Part shown: in pieces, positions 7,993-16,209 of the stretch | How the letters are laid out: the number at the start of each line of letters is the position of its first letter | Position numbering within the stretch: the stretch's first letter is position 1 | Assembly (NCBI GenBank): GCA_930633525.1 | Contig: CAKNFP010000001.1 | Coordinates: forward strand, 1,094,001 to 1,158,000 | From: Hyphomicrobiales bacterium | Lineage (GTDB): Bacteria > Pseudomonadota > Alphaproteobacteria > Rhizobiales > Beijerinckiaceae | Direction: 5' to 3' | DNA length: 64,000 nt | Program-made: the position numbers and the translations under genes | The notes under the pieces: generated by a model | The model's database searches: none | What the model was told of the DNA's origin: nothing | Seen by the model: only the letters and a program-made list of their open reading frames with translations

Positions 7993-8964
7993 TCAGAAGC
8001 GGTACCACAAACCACTGACGAGTCCATGTTCGAGCGGTGCACTCTTGCCCGCAATTGTGGCGACACCGGCAATCTGCAAAGACCAGTCGTCGGCGAAATC
8101 CCAGACTGCGCCAACCTGCACTTTATGATAACGCGTCCCGCTCAATAGCCCCAGCACGGAGCCGCTCGCAAGTGCGTTCGTTGCAAGAACGTTGAACGAC
8201 TGTGCCAACAAGAGCCATTTTGGCATGGGCCGGACGCCGAGCGTGAAATCAAAACGAAACTCGTCGCCGTCGGCTCCGCCGCGCAGACGATAGGCGGCCT
8301 GGGCGTCGATGAAAGCCGGCCAGTCCCCCAGCATAAACGACTTGCCGACGAGGATCCGGCCATCGGCATACTTTTCCGTACAGCAGACCTCCGCGGGGTT
8401 GAGCGGATTGGTCGGGCCGGGAAAGCCGGCGATGGCTTGGACGGAGACGATCCAGCCGTCATGCTCGAATATGCGGTAACGCGCACCGGCCTCGGTATAG
8501 CCGAGGCCGGTATAGTGTGCTGGCTCAGGACCGGAGACGCGGGTTGAAAGGAGAGACGGCGAGAGGATCGCCGTCAAGCTGTCGGTCAGGCCGTATTCGA
8601 TGAAGGCTGTTGCCTCGAACTTCCGGTAGTCTGGCCCGCGAATGGTCCGGCCGCGCGCGTCGAAATAGCGATCAGCCTTCAAAAAGGTGCCGGTGACGAT
8701 GGCCTGCCCCTTCCCCTCCGGCAGTGTCCATGCGCCTGCCTGGGCCGTGCGGCTGGCAAACAGCAGCAACGCCACAAGCAGCGCCACTGCGAGAAACGCG
8801 GTGAGGCGCAGCACCTGTGGCCAGCCGCAGTAATAGTCGTGCGTGCCCGCCCGGGAAATGGTCTGCGCTGCTGCCCGCGCGTTGACGCCCCGACCGTGGG
8901 GTAGGCGTGCCGAGCTTGCGGTCGTGGTTCGACCGTTCGACCGCGCCATTCGCTTGTTGCCCAT
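7993..8964 (-). CDS. Predicted outer-membrane beta-barrel protein of unknown function
   Basis: A hydrophobic stretch (VLRLTAFLAVALLVALLLFASRTAQA, about residues 50-75) looks like a signal sequence ending in a signal-peptidase site. The natural start may therefore be downstream of the annotated ATG at 8964, for instance the GTG of VLRLTAF. The mature part is rich in alternating polar/hydrophobic strands with many aromatic residues (FEATAFIEYGLTDSLTAILSPSLL, YTEAGARYRIFEHDGWIVSVQA, FRFDFTLGVRPMPKWLLLAQ) and ends in ...GLWYRF, the terminal Phe typical of outer-membrane barrels. I do not recognise the family. Its position immediately before manC suggests a surface polysaccharide role, perhaps export, but this is only context. 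Confidence 0.65.
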   Translation of the reverse strand: MGNKRMARSNGRTTTASSARLPHGRGVNARAAAQTISRAGTHDYYCGWPQVLRLTAFLAVALLVALLLFASRTAQAGAWTLPEGKGQAIVTGTFLKADRYFDARGRTIRGPDYRKFEATAFIEYGLTDSLTAILSPSLLSTRVSGPEPAHYTGLGYTEAGARYRIFEHDGWIVSVQAIAGFPGPTNPLNPAEVCCTEKYADGRILVGKSFMLGDWPAFIDAQAAYRLRGGADGDEFRFDFTLGVRPMPKWLLLAQSFNVLATNALASGSVLGLLSGTRYHKVQVGAVWDFADDWSLQIAGVATIAGKSAPLEHGLVSGLWYRF

Positions 8965-9477
8965 CGTTTTCGGGCTCAGGGAAAGTCAGAAAGGCAGCTG
9001 TGTGAATGAAGCCGCAAGACCACGGCCAGTAAACGCTCTGGCATCGAGCAATATCTCCATAAAAAATGAATTTTGTCGGTTTAATAATGCCGTCGGAAGG
9101 TGTGAAAAGCCATGTGATAACAATGTTGAGGATAGTGGGTATGAAAAAGCGATTATTATATAACTGCGTATAATGTGAATGCCATGCCGTCGAAAAAGAA
9201 CTCTACTTGTGTTGCATATGCGAAAAATATCTCATCCGCCGCAGAACCTTCGTGCCATAAGTGTCATCGAAGTTTCATGGCAGACCGAATAGGTCAAGCT
9301 TAACGCAACCGCAAGTGCTGTCCAGTCCCGTCGTCCTGTCCGAACGAAGGAGCGCCGGACAACCGCCACAGTTTCATGCGGATTACGGGGCGACCGTTGC
9401 CGGTCAGGCGGCGGTCTACCGGGGTGGTGGTCGAAGAGCTGGACTGGGACGCTAAGACTTTGCATGAAAGACGGACC
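8965..9477. other. Intergenic region with AT-rich core
   Basis: This stretch separates the divergent outer-membrane-type gene and phnM. Bases about 9040-9225 are strikingly AT-rich compared with the flanks and probably contain the promoters of both genes. No known regulatory motif, such as a Pho box with two clear direct repeats, could be identified by eye. The frame of phnM is open back to 9376, but the upstream residues do not resemble the family. Confidence 0.4.
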
Positions 9478-10626
9478 ATGAGCGTGCGTGCCGATCTCAT
9501 CGAAAATGCCCGGCTTGTTCTGCCGGACCAGGTGCTCCAGCCCGGGTGGCTCGCGATCCAGGACGGCGTGATCGTCGATAGGGGCGAGGGCAGGGCGCCC
9601 GAGCGGGGCGTCGATCTCGGCGGCGATTTCCTGCTGCCGGGGTTTATCGAGTTGCATACGGATCATCTCGAGAGCCATTTCCACCCGCGCCCGCGCGTAC
9701 GCTGGCACCCGCTCAGCGCCGTGATGGCTTATGATGCCCAGATCATCGCCGCCGGCGTGACGACGGTCTTCGATTCCCTCAGGGCGGGTTCCGACACTGA
9801 GGGCGGCATGCCCAACAGTGATCTGTGGAGCCTCGCGGAGGCGCTCGACGAGGCGCGGGACGGAGGCTATCTGCGCGCCGAGCATCGTACACATCTCCGG
9901 TGCGAGGTCGCCACGCATGACGTCATCGACGAGGTGACGCGCTTTGCCGGCCGCTTTCCAATCCATGTCATTTCGCTGATGGATCACACCCCGGGCCAGC
10001 GGCAATTCCGCGACGTGGAGCTCTGGAAGGTCTATTTCACCGGCAAGACCGCGCGCACCGAGGCCGAGGCCAATGCGGTGGTGGAACGGCGTCTGGCGCT
10101 TCATCAGGCGAATGCCTCGCGGCATCGTCGAGAACTCGTCGCCTTTGCCCAGGCGCATGGTATCGCGCTTGCCAGTCATGACGATGCCACGGCCGAGCAC
10201 GTCGTTGAATCGATCGCCGACGGTGTCGCCATCGCGGAATTCCCAACCACCCACGAGGCAGCAGGGCTATCGCATGAAGCTGGTATTCGGGTGATGATGG
10301 GCGGGCCGAACCTGGTCCGTGGCGGGTCCCACTCCGGCAATATCGCGGCAGAGGGACTGGCGCGCGAGGGCCTGCTCGACATCATCTCCTCGGACTATGT
10401 GCCAGCCAGTCTCGCCATGGCGGTCTTCATGCTGGCCGAGCGTGTCGAAAGCATCAGCCTGCCCGAGGCCGTGCGCATGATCACGCTCAATCCCGCCCGC
10501 GCCGCCGGCCTTCACGACAGGGGTGCAATCGCGGTCGGCCAACGGGCCGATTGCCTGCAGGTGCATCTCGCCGGCAACGTGCCGATCGTGCGGCGGGTGT
10601 GGCGGCAGGGGCGGCAGGTCGTGTAA
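9478..10626 (+). CDS. phnM: Alpha-D-ribose 1-methylphosphonate 5-triphosphate diphosphatase
   Basis: An amidohydrolase-superfamily protein of 382 residues matching PhnM (E. coli 378). Diagnostic segments are FLLPGFIELHTDHLESHFHPRPRVRW, AAGVTTVFDSL, IASHDDATAEHV-type ALASHDDAT, VMMGGPNLVRGGSHSGN and LLDIISSDYVPASL. PhnM removes pyrophosphate from ribose 1-methylphosphonate 5-triphosphate in the C-P lyase pathway of phosphonate degradation. The ATG at 9478 gives a family-like start. No other phn gene (phnGHIJKLN) is within this window: the next gene, 207 bases on, is an alpha-2-macroglobulin, so phnM is either an outlier of a cluster elsewhere or works in another context. Confidence 0.92.
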   Translation: MSVRADLIENARLVLPDQVLQPGWLAIQDGVIVDRGEGRAPERGVDLGGDFLLPGFIELHTDHLESHFHPRPRVRWHPLSAVMAYDAQIIAAGVTTVFDSLRAGSDTEGGMPNSDLWSLAEALDEARDGGYLRAEHRTHLRCEVATHDVIDEVTRFAGRFPIHVISLMDHTPGQRQFRDVELWKVYFTGKTARTEAEANAVVERRLALHQANASRHRRELVAFAQAHGIALASHDDATAEHVVESIADGVAIAEFPTTHEAAGLSHEAGIRVMMGGPNLVRGGSHSGNIAAEGLAREGLLDIISSDYVPASLAMAVFMLAERVESISLPEAVRMITLNPARAAGLHDRGAIAVGQRADCLQVHLAGNVPIVRRVWRQGRQVV

Positions 10627-10833
10627 TGCTGGTCCGTCTGTCGCGGACGTGTTCTGGCTGGGAATAGACGCGAAAATTCAACGAATTGGTTGGAATAGCC
10701 GCGTTTTTGTTTCGAGCCTGTGTCGGATGCGACAGGGAGGACCAGAGCCGCGTTGCGGTTTGTGGTGTGAGTGATAATTTCGCACGCGGTACCAAGAGCC
10801 GCCAATCGCCGGCCTTGACGCAGGGAGTCTCAC

Positions 10834-13800
10834 ATGACGACATCGTTCCAGAATGGGTCCGGGAAGACCGGGCTGGCTGGTCTGATCGTTGCACTTGGGC
10901 TTGCTCTGGCTCCCTCGGGCCAGGCGTTCGCGCAGGCAGCCCCTCCCTCCCGGCCAGCCAGTCCACCGGCGGCGACCGTTCCGGCGCCGCAACCGGCCCC
11001 GGCGCCGGCCCTGAAGACCTATAACCGGGACGATCTCGCAAGCTCCGCTGTCCGTCTCGAGGCGGATATCAAGCGGGAAGTCGCGCCGCCCGCCACCCCC
11101 GCGGCCCCTGTGCCACCCACGACCTCCGCGGGTGGCCAGCCGCCGCGACCGCCGCAGCCAGACCGCCTTCGGCAGGAGGCCCAGGCGGCGCTTGGCCGGG
11201 GAGACAGCGTGCGGGCGCTCGCGCTCTATGGCAATCTCATTGCCCTGCAGCCCAACAATGTAGCGGCATGGCTCGGCTATTCCGCCGCGGCGGCTCAGGC
11301 CAAGGGCGCCAATTATTCGGAAAACCAGGACTATCGGCGGCGTGCGCTGGGGGCGGCCTATGCCGCTTACCAGAAGGCGACGACCGCGGCGCAGGAGGGC
11401 ACCGCGCTCGCCGATCTCGGCGCCTTGTTCGCGCAATACCGTCAATGGCGCGCCGCGATCGACACCTACCGGTCGAGCCTGGCATCCGCGGATGTTCCGG
11501 CGCGTCGCAGCATCTATGACAATCTCGTCGCGGCCCACGGCTTCCGCCTGACCGGCAACTCGACGGATTCGGATTCGGCGACGCCGCGTGCCTGCTTCCA
11601 GTTCTCCGAGCCGCTGCAGCAAGGCAAGGTCGATTTCACGCCCTATGTCGCCATCACCGGGGCGGCCAATGCCGCTGTCACGGGCGAGGGCAACCAGATC
11701 TGTGTGGACGGCCTGAAGCATGGCGAACGCTATGCCGTGGTGATCCGCCGGGGCCTGCCCTCGGCGATCGAAGGCGAGGCGCTGCAGAAGAACGCGGATT
11801 ACGAGATCTATGTGAAGGACCGCGCCCCCCAGGTGCGCTTCACCGGCCGCAACTATGTGCTGCCACGGACCGGCCAGCAGGGCATTCCTGTCGTCTCGGT
11901 CAATACCCCGAAGATCGATATCGAAGTCCTGCGCGTCGGCGATCGCTCCTTGCTGCCGACCGTGCGCTCGGACGACTTCCTCAGCCAGATCAGCCGCTAT
12001 ACCGCTGACAGCTACGCCAACGAAAAGGGCCAGCGCGTCTGGCAGGGCACGCTCGACGTCGCCAATACGCTCAACAAGGATGTCATCACGGCCTTCCCCG
12101 TCATGGAGGCGGTCGGCAACAAGCTGGAGCCCGGCGTCTATCTGATGACGGCGGCGGCGTCCGGCGGGCCGAAGGGCGACGGCGACTACGAGCTGAAGGC
12201 GACCCAGTGGTTCGTGGTGTCGGATCTCGGCCTGACCTCGATTTCCGGCAATGGCGGTATCGAGATCATGTTGCGCTCGCTCGGCAGCGCCGCGCCGCTC
12301 GACGGCGTCGAAGTCCGGCTGCTCGCCCGCAACAATGATGTGCTGGCCATCGAGAAGAGCGACGCGCAGGGACGCGTGCGCTTTCCCGCCGGGCTCGCGC
12401 GTGGCACGGGCGGTCAGGCACCCGGCCTCGTCGTCGCGTCAACTGCAGCGGGCGACTACAATTTCCTTGATCTCGGCCAGAGCCCGTTCGATTTGAGTGA
12501 TCGCGGCGCGAAGGGCCGGCGTGCAGCCGGGGCCCTTGACGCGATGGTGTTCACGGAACGGGGGGTCTATCGCACCGGTGAGACCGTCTATGTCACGGCC
12601 CTCCTGCGCGACGGCAAGGGCATTGCTGCGCCGAACCTGCCGGTGACGCTGGTGGCGAGGCGGCCGGATGGCGTCGAATATCGCCGTTCGCTGGTGACCG
12701 ACCAGGGCGAGGGCGGCCGCGCGTGGTCGCTGCCGATCCTCGGGGGCGCGATGCGCGGCACGTGGCGTCTGCAAGCCTATGCGGATCCCAAGGGGCAGGC
12801 CATCGGCGAGACGAGTTTCCTCGTTGAAGATTATGTGCCCGAGCGTATCGACGTGACCCTCACGCCGAGCCAGAAGGCGCTCGCGGCCGGCGAGCCCGCC
12901 CGCATCACCGTCGATGCGCGCTATCTCTATGGCGCGCCGGGCGCTGATCTCGATGTGAGTGGCGAACTGTCGGTGATGGCGAGCGAGACGACCTCGATTC
13001 CGGGGCTCGAAGGCTTCTCGATCGGCCTTGCGGACGAAGAGTTCACCACGGTCACGACGGAGATCGAGCAACATTTCACCACTGACGCGCAGGGGCGCGT
13101 GGTGGCCGAGGTGCCGATCGGCGAAATCACCGCGCCACGCCCCGTCGAGGCGAAGATCACGCTGCGGGTCGGCGAAACCGGCGGGCGGGCGGTGGAGCGC
13201 AGCGTGACGCTGCCGATCCTGCCGGACGGCAATGTCATCGGCGCGCGCAAGCTGTTCACGGAATTGGCCGAGGGCGGCACCGCATCCTTCGATGTCGTGC
13301 TGGCGACGCCGGCCGGTCAGCGCCTGTCCGGCGGCGTGCAATGGAATCTCTATCGCCTGGACCGGGATTATCAGTGGTACAATAACGATGGTCGCTGGTC
13401 CTATGAGAAGGTGACGCGCACACGGCGCATGGCGGATGGCCGCTTTGATGTGATTGCGGGGTCCGCCGGCCGGATCGCCACGCCCGTCGATTGGGGAACC
13501 TATCGCCTCGAACTCTCCTCCACCCAACCGGACGTTGGGCCCACCAGCATCACCTTCAATGTTGGCTGGGGTGGCGAGCAGACGGCGGATTCACCCGATC
13601 GGCTGGACGTGACGCTGGACAAGGCCGCCTTCAACAGCGGCGAAGACATGACGGTGACGATGCGTTCCCGTTTCGCCGGCAAGGCGACGGTCGCCGTCGT
13701 CAGCGACCATGTCCTGGAAGAGCGGCTCGTTGACGTCACGCCGGATGGCACGTCGGTGAAGCTGCCGGTCAGCGCGGATTGGGGCGCGGGCGCCTATCTC

Positions 13801-16209
13801 GTTGCCTTCGCGCACAGGCCGCTGGATGAGGCGGCCAAGCGCATGCCGGGCCGCGCGCTGGGTCTTGCGTGGTTCTCGGTGGACGCGGCCGCGCGTAACC
13901 TGAACGTCGACCTTGGCGCGCCCGCCGCCATGCGTCCGCGCGAGACGCTGCGTCTACCGATCAAGGTGGCTGGTGCCGTGCCGGGCGAGAAGGCTTACAT
14001 CACGGTCGCGGCTGTCGATGTCGGCATTCTTAATCTCACGCGCTATCAGGCTCCGCGCCCGGGCGATTATTTCTTCGGCCAGCGGCAGCTTGGCGCCGAG
14101 ATCCGTGACCTCTATGGCTTCTTGATCGACGGGATGCAGGGGACGCGCGGCACCATCCGCTCCGGTGGTGACGGGGGAGCCTCCCAGACGGTTGGCTCGC
14201 CGCCGGCGCAGGAGCCGGTTTCCCTCTATTCCGGCGTCGTCGAGGTCGGAGCCGACGGTACGGCGGAGGTCGCGTTCGCCATCCCCGATTTCAACGGCAC
14301 GTTGCGTGTCATGGCCACGGCCTGGACGAAGAGCCGCGTCGGGCAGGCCAGCGCCGACGTCATCGTGCGCGATCCCGTCGTGATGGTGGGAACATTGCCA
14401 CGCTTCCTCAACATCGGGGACAACTCGCGCTTTGCCATCGATATCAACAATGTCGAAGGCCAGGCCGGCGCCTACAAGCTCACCCTCAGCGCGGATGGTC
14501 CCATTGGGATCCCCGCCAACCAGCGTGAGCGCAGCCTCCAGCTTGCCAAGGGCGCCCGGCAGAGCCTCTCCATCCCCATTACCGGCGCAAGTGTCGGCAT
14601 CGCGACCATTGAGGCGCGCCTGACGGGTCCCGGTTTCGATGGTCCGCAGACGTTCCGCATCGGTGTGCAGCCGGGACGGCCGCCGCTGATCAACCGGACG
14701 GTGCGGCCGCTGGCCGCGCAGGCATCGGTGCGCCTGACGCCGGACCTGTTCGCGGATCTCCTGCCCGGCACGGGTCTGGCCTCGATCAGTGTTTCGCCGA
14801 TGTCGGCGCTCGATGTGCCGGCGCTGCTCGCCTCGCTCGATCGTTATCCCTACGGCTGCACGGAGCAGACGGTGAGCCGCGCGTTGCCGCTGCTCTATGT
14901 CAACGCGCTGTCGGCGGCGAATGCGCTTCCGACCGATACCAATCTCGACGAACGCATTCGTACGTCGATCGAACGCGTGCTGGCGCGCCAGGATTCGAAC
15001 GGCTCCTTCGGGCTGTGGGGCGTCGGCGGCGATGACATCTGGCTTGATTCCTATGTCGCGGACTTCCTGACGCGGGCGCGCGAAGGGGGCTTCGTCGTGC
15101 CGCAGATCGGTTTCGATCTCGCGCTGGACCGGCTGCGCAATTACGTCGCCAACCAGGACTTCACGAGCGGGTCCGGCGAGGGTCTTGCCTATGCCGTCTA
15201 CGTGCTGGCGCGCAACGGCCGCCCGGTGATGGGGGATCTGCGCTATCTAGCCGACGTCCGCATCAAGGACTTCGGCTCGCCGCTCGCGCAGAGCCAGATC
15301 GCGGCGGCGCTCGCGCTCCTCGGCGATCGGGGACGGGCGCAGGCGGCCTTCACGACGGCCGTTTCGGCGCTCGGCGCCGTTGCCGACAAGCCCACGTCCC
15401 GTCCCGACTACGGCTCGCGGCTGCGCGACGGTGCTGCCGTTCTGACACTGGCTGCGGAAGCGGGGGCCCAGGCTGGGGATATCACGGCGGTGGGCCGGGT
15501 TCTCGAGGATGCACGCGCCAAGCGCAGCTACGTCTCGACGCAGGAAGAGGCGTGGATGGTGCTTGCCGCCGAGGCGCTGACCAAGCGCGCCGATGGCATC
15601 CGCGTCACGGTCAATGGTACGCCGCATTCCGGCGCTTTGTACCGCAATCTGCGGGCGGACGCGCTCGGCGGGGCGGGCTTCACGGTGGCCAATGCTGGCT
15701 CCACGTCCTTGCAGATGGTGGTCAGTGTAGCCGGTAATCCCTCGACACCGGAGCCGGCCGCCTCGAAGGGCTACAAGGTTGAACGCGCCTACTACAAGCT
15801 CGATGGCACGCAGGTGGATGCCACCCGCGTGAACCAGAATGACCGCCTCGTGGTGACGCTCAAGGTGACGGAGACCGAGGCGGCCTTCGCCCGGCTCCTG
15901 CTCGTTGACTACCTGCCGGCTGGATTTGAAATCGACAATCCCAATCTCGTCGATTCCGGCTCGGTCGCGGGGCTCGACTGGCTGAAGCGCGACGTGGAGC
16001 CGAGCCATACCGAGTATCGCGATGATCGTTTCGTCGCGGCCTTTGACCGGGATGGCGGCAAAGCGGCGCTCTTCACCGTGGCCTACATGGTGCGTGCGGT
16101 TTCGCCGGGAACTTACGTCCACCCGCCGGTCGTCGTCGAAGACATGTACCGGCCGGAGCGGTTCGGTCGGGGGGATTTCGGCAAGGTCGAGGTTACTGCG
16201 GTGCGGTGA
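10834..16209 (+). CDS. yfhM: Bacterial alpha-2-macroglobulin family protein with thioester motif
   Basis: A 1791-residue exported protein. Residues 1-34 form a signal peptide ending AFA-QA. A Pro/Ala-rich linker (about 35-110) precedes a short helical-repeat region, then MG-type beta domains. The thioester motif is YPYGCTEQ with Cys1342 and Gln1345 (C-x-E-Q), followed by the alpha-helical thioester domain and a C-terminal receptor-like domain. Bacterial A2Ms trap proteases in the periplasm through the reactive thioester. The start at 10834 follows GGGAG. It lacks the lipobox of E. coli YfhM, so this version seems to be soluble or differently anchored. It overlaps pbpC by four bases (GTGA), the usual pairing, which links protease defence to cell-wall repair. 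Confidence 0.93.
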   Translation: MTTSFQNGSGKTGLAGLIVALGLALAPSGQAFAQAAPPSRPASPPAATVPAPQPAPAPALKTYNRDDLASSAVRLEADIKREVAPPATPAAPVPPTTSAGGQPPRPPQPDRLRQEAQAALGRGDSVRALALYGNLIALQPNNVAAWLGYSAAAAQAKGANYSENQDYRRRALGAAYAAYQKATTAAQEGTALADLGALFAQYRQWRAAIDTYRSSLASADVPARRSIYDNLVAAHGFRLTGNSTDSDSATPRACFQFSEPLQQGKVDFTPYVAITGAANAAVTGEGNQICVDGLKHGERYAVVIRRGLPSAIEGEALQKNADYEIYVKDRAPQVRFTGRNYVLPRTGQQGIPVVSVNTPKIDIEVLRVGDRSLLPTVRSDDFLSQISRYTADSYANEKGQRVWQGTLDVANTLNKDVITAFPVMEAVGNKLEPGVYLMTAAASGGPKGDGDYELKATQWFVVSDLGLTSISGNGGIEIMLRSLGSAAPLDGVEVRLLARNNDVLAIEKSDAQGRVRFPAGLARGTGGQAPGLVVASTAAGDYNFLDLGQSPFDLSDRGAKGRRAAGALDAMVFTERGVYRTGETVYVTALLRDGKGIAAPNLPVTLVARRPDGVEYRRSLVTDQGEGGRAWSLPILGGAMRGTWRLQAYADPKGQAIGETSFLVEDYVPERIDVTLTPSQKALAAGEPARITVDARYLYGAPGADLDVSGELSVMASETTSIPGLEGFSIGLADEEFTTVTTEIEQHFTTDAQGRVVAEVPIGEITAPRPVEAKITLRVGETGGRAVERSVTLPILPDGNVIGARKLFTELAEGGTASFDVVLATPAGQRLSGGVQWNLYRLDRDYQWYNNDGRWSYEKVTRTRRMADGRFDVIAGSAGRIATPVDWGTYRLELSSTQPDVGPTSITFNVGWGGEQTADSPDRLDVTLDKAAFNSGEDMTVTMRSRFAGKATVAVVSDHVLEERLVDVTPDGTSVKLPVSADWGAGAYLVAFAHRPLDEAAKRMPGRALGLAWFSVDAAARNLNVDLGAPAAMRPRETLRLPIKVAGAVPGEKAYITVAAVDVGILNLTRYQAPRPGDYFFGQRQLGAEIRDLYGFLIDGMQGTRGTIRSGGDGGASQTVGSPPAQEPVSLYSGVVEVGADGTAEVAFAIPDFNGTLRVMATAWTKSRVGQASADVIVRDPVVMVGTLPRFLNIGDNSRFAIDINNVEGQAGAYKLTLSADGPIGIPANQRERSLQLAKGARQSLSIPITGASVGIATIEARLTGPGFDGPQTFRIGVQPGRPPLINRTVRPLAAQASVRLTPDLFADLLPGTGLASISVSPMSALDVPALLASLDRYPYGCTEQTVSRALPLLYVNALSAANALPTDTNLDERIRTSIERVLARQDSNGSFGLWGVGGDDIWLDSYVADFLTRAREGGFVVPQIGFDLALDRLRNYVANQDFTSGSGEGLAYAVYVLARNGRPVMGDLRYLADVRIKDFGSPLAQSQIAAALALLGDRGRAQAAFTTAVSALGAVADKPTSRPDYGSRLRDGAAVLTLAAEAGAQAGDITAVGRVLEDARAKRSYVSTQEEAWMVLAAEALTKRADGIRVTVNGTPHSGALYRNLRADALGGAGFTVANAGSTSLQMVVSVAGNPSTPEPAASKGYKVERAYYKLDGTQVDATRVNQNDRLVVTLKVTETEAAFARLLLVDYLPAGFEIDNPNLVDSGSVAGLDWLKRDVEPSHTEYRDDRFVAAFDRDGGKAALFTVAYMVRAVSPGTYVHPPVVVEDMYRPERFGRGDFGKVEVTAVR

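Noticed and set aside
9232..10254. Minus-strand open frame of 340 codons opposite phnM.
   Set aside because: Its sequence is arginine/glycine-rich shadow and the PhnM frame on the plus strand matches its family throughout.
12439..13527. Long minus-strand open frame (362 codons) inside the alpha-2-macroglobulin gene.
   Set aside because: It is a GC-rich antisense shadow with no recognisable motifs, and the plus-strand frame is clearly the real gene.
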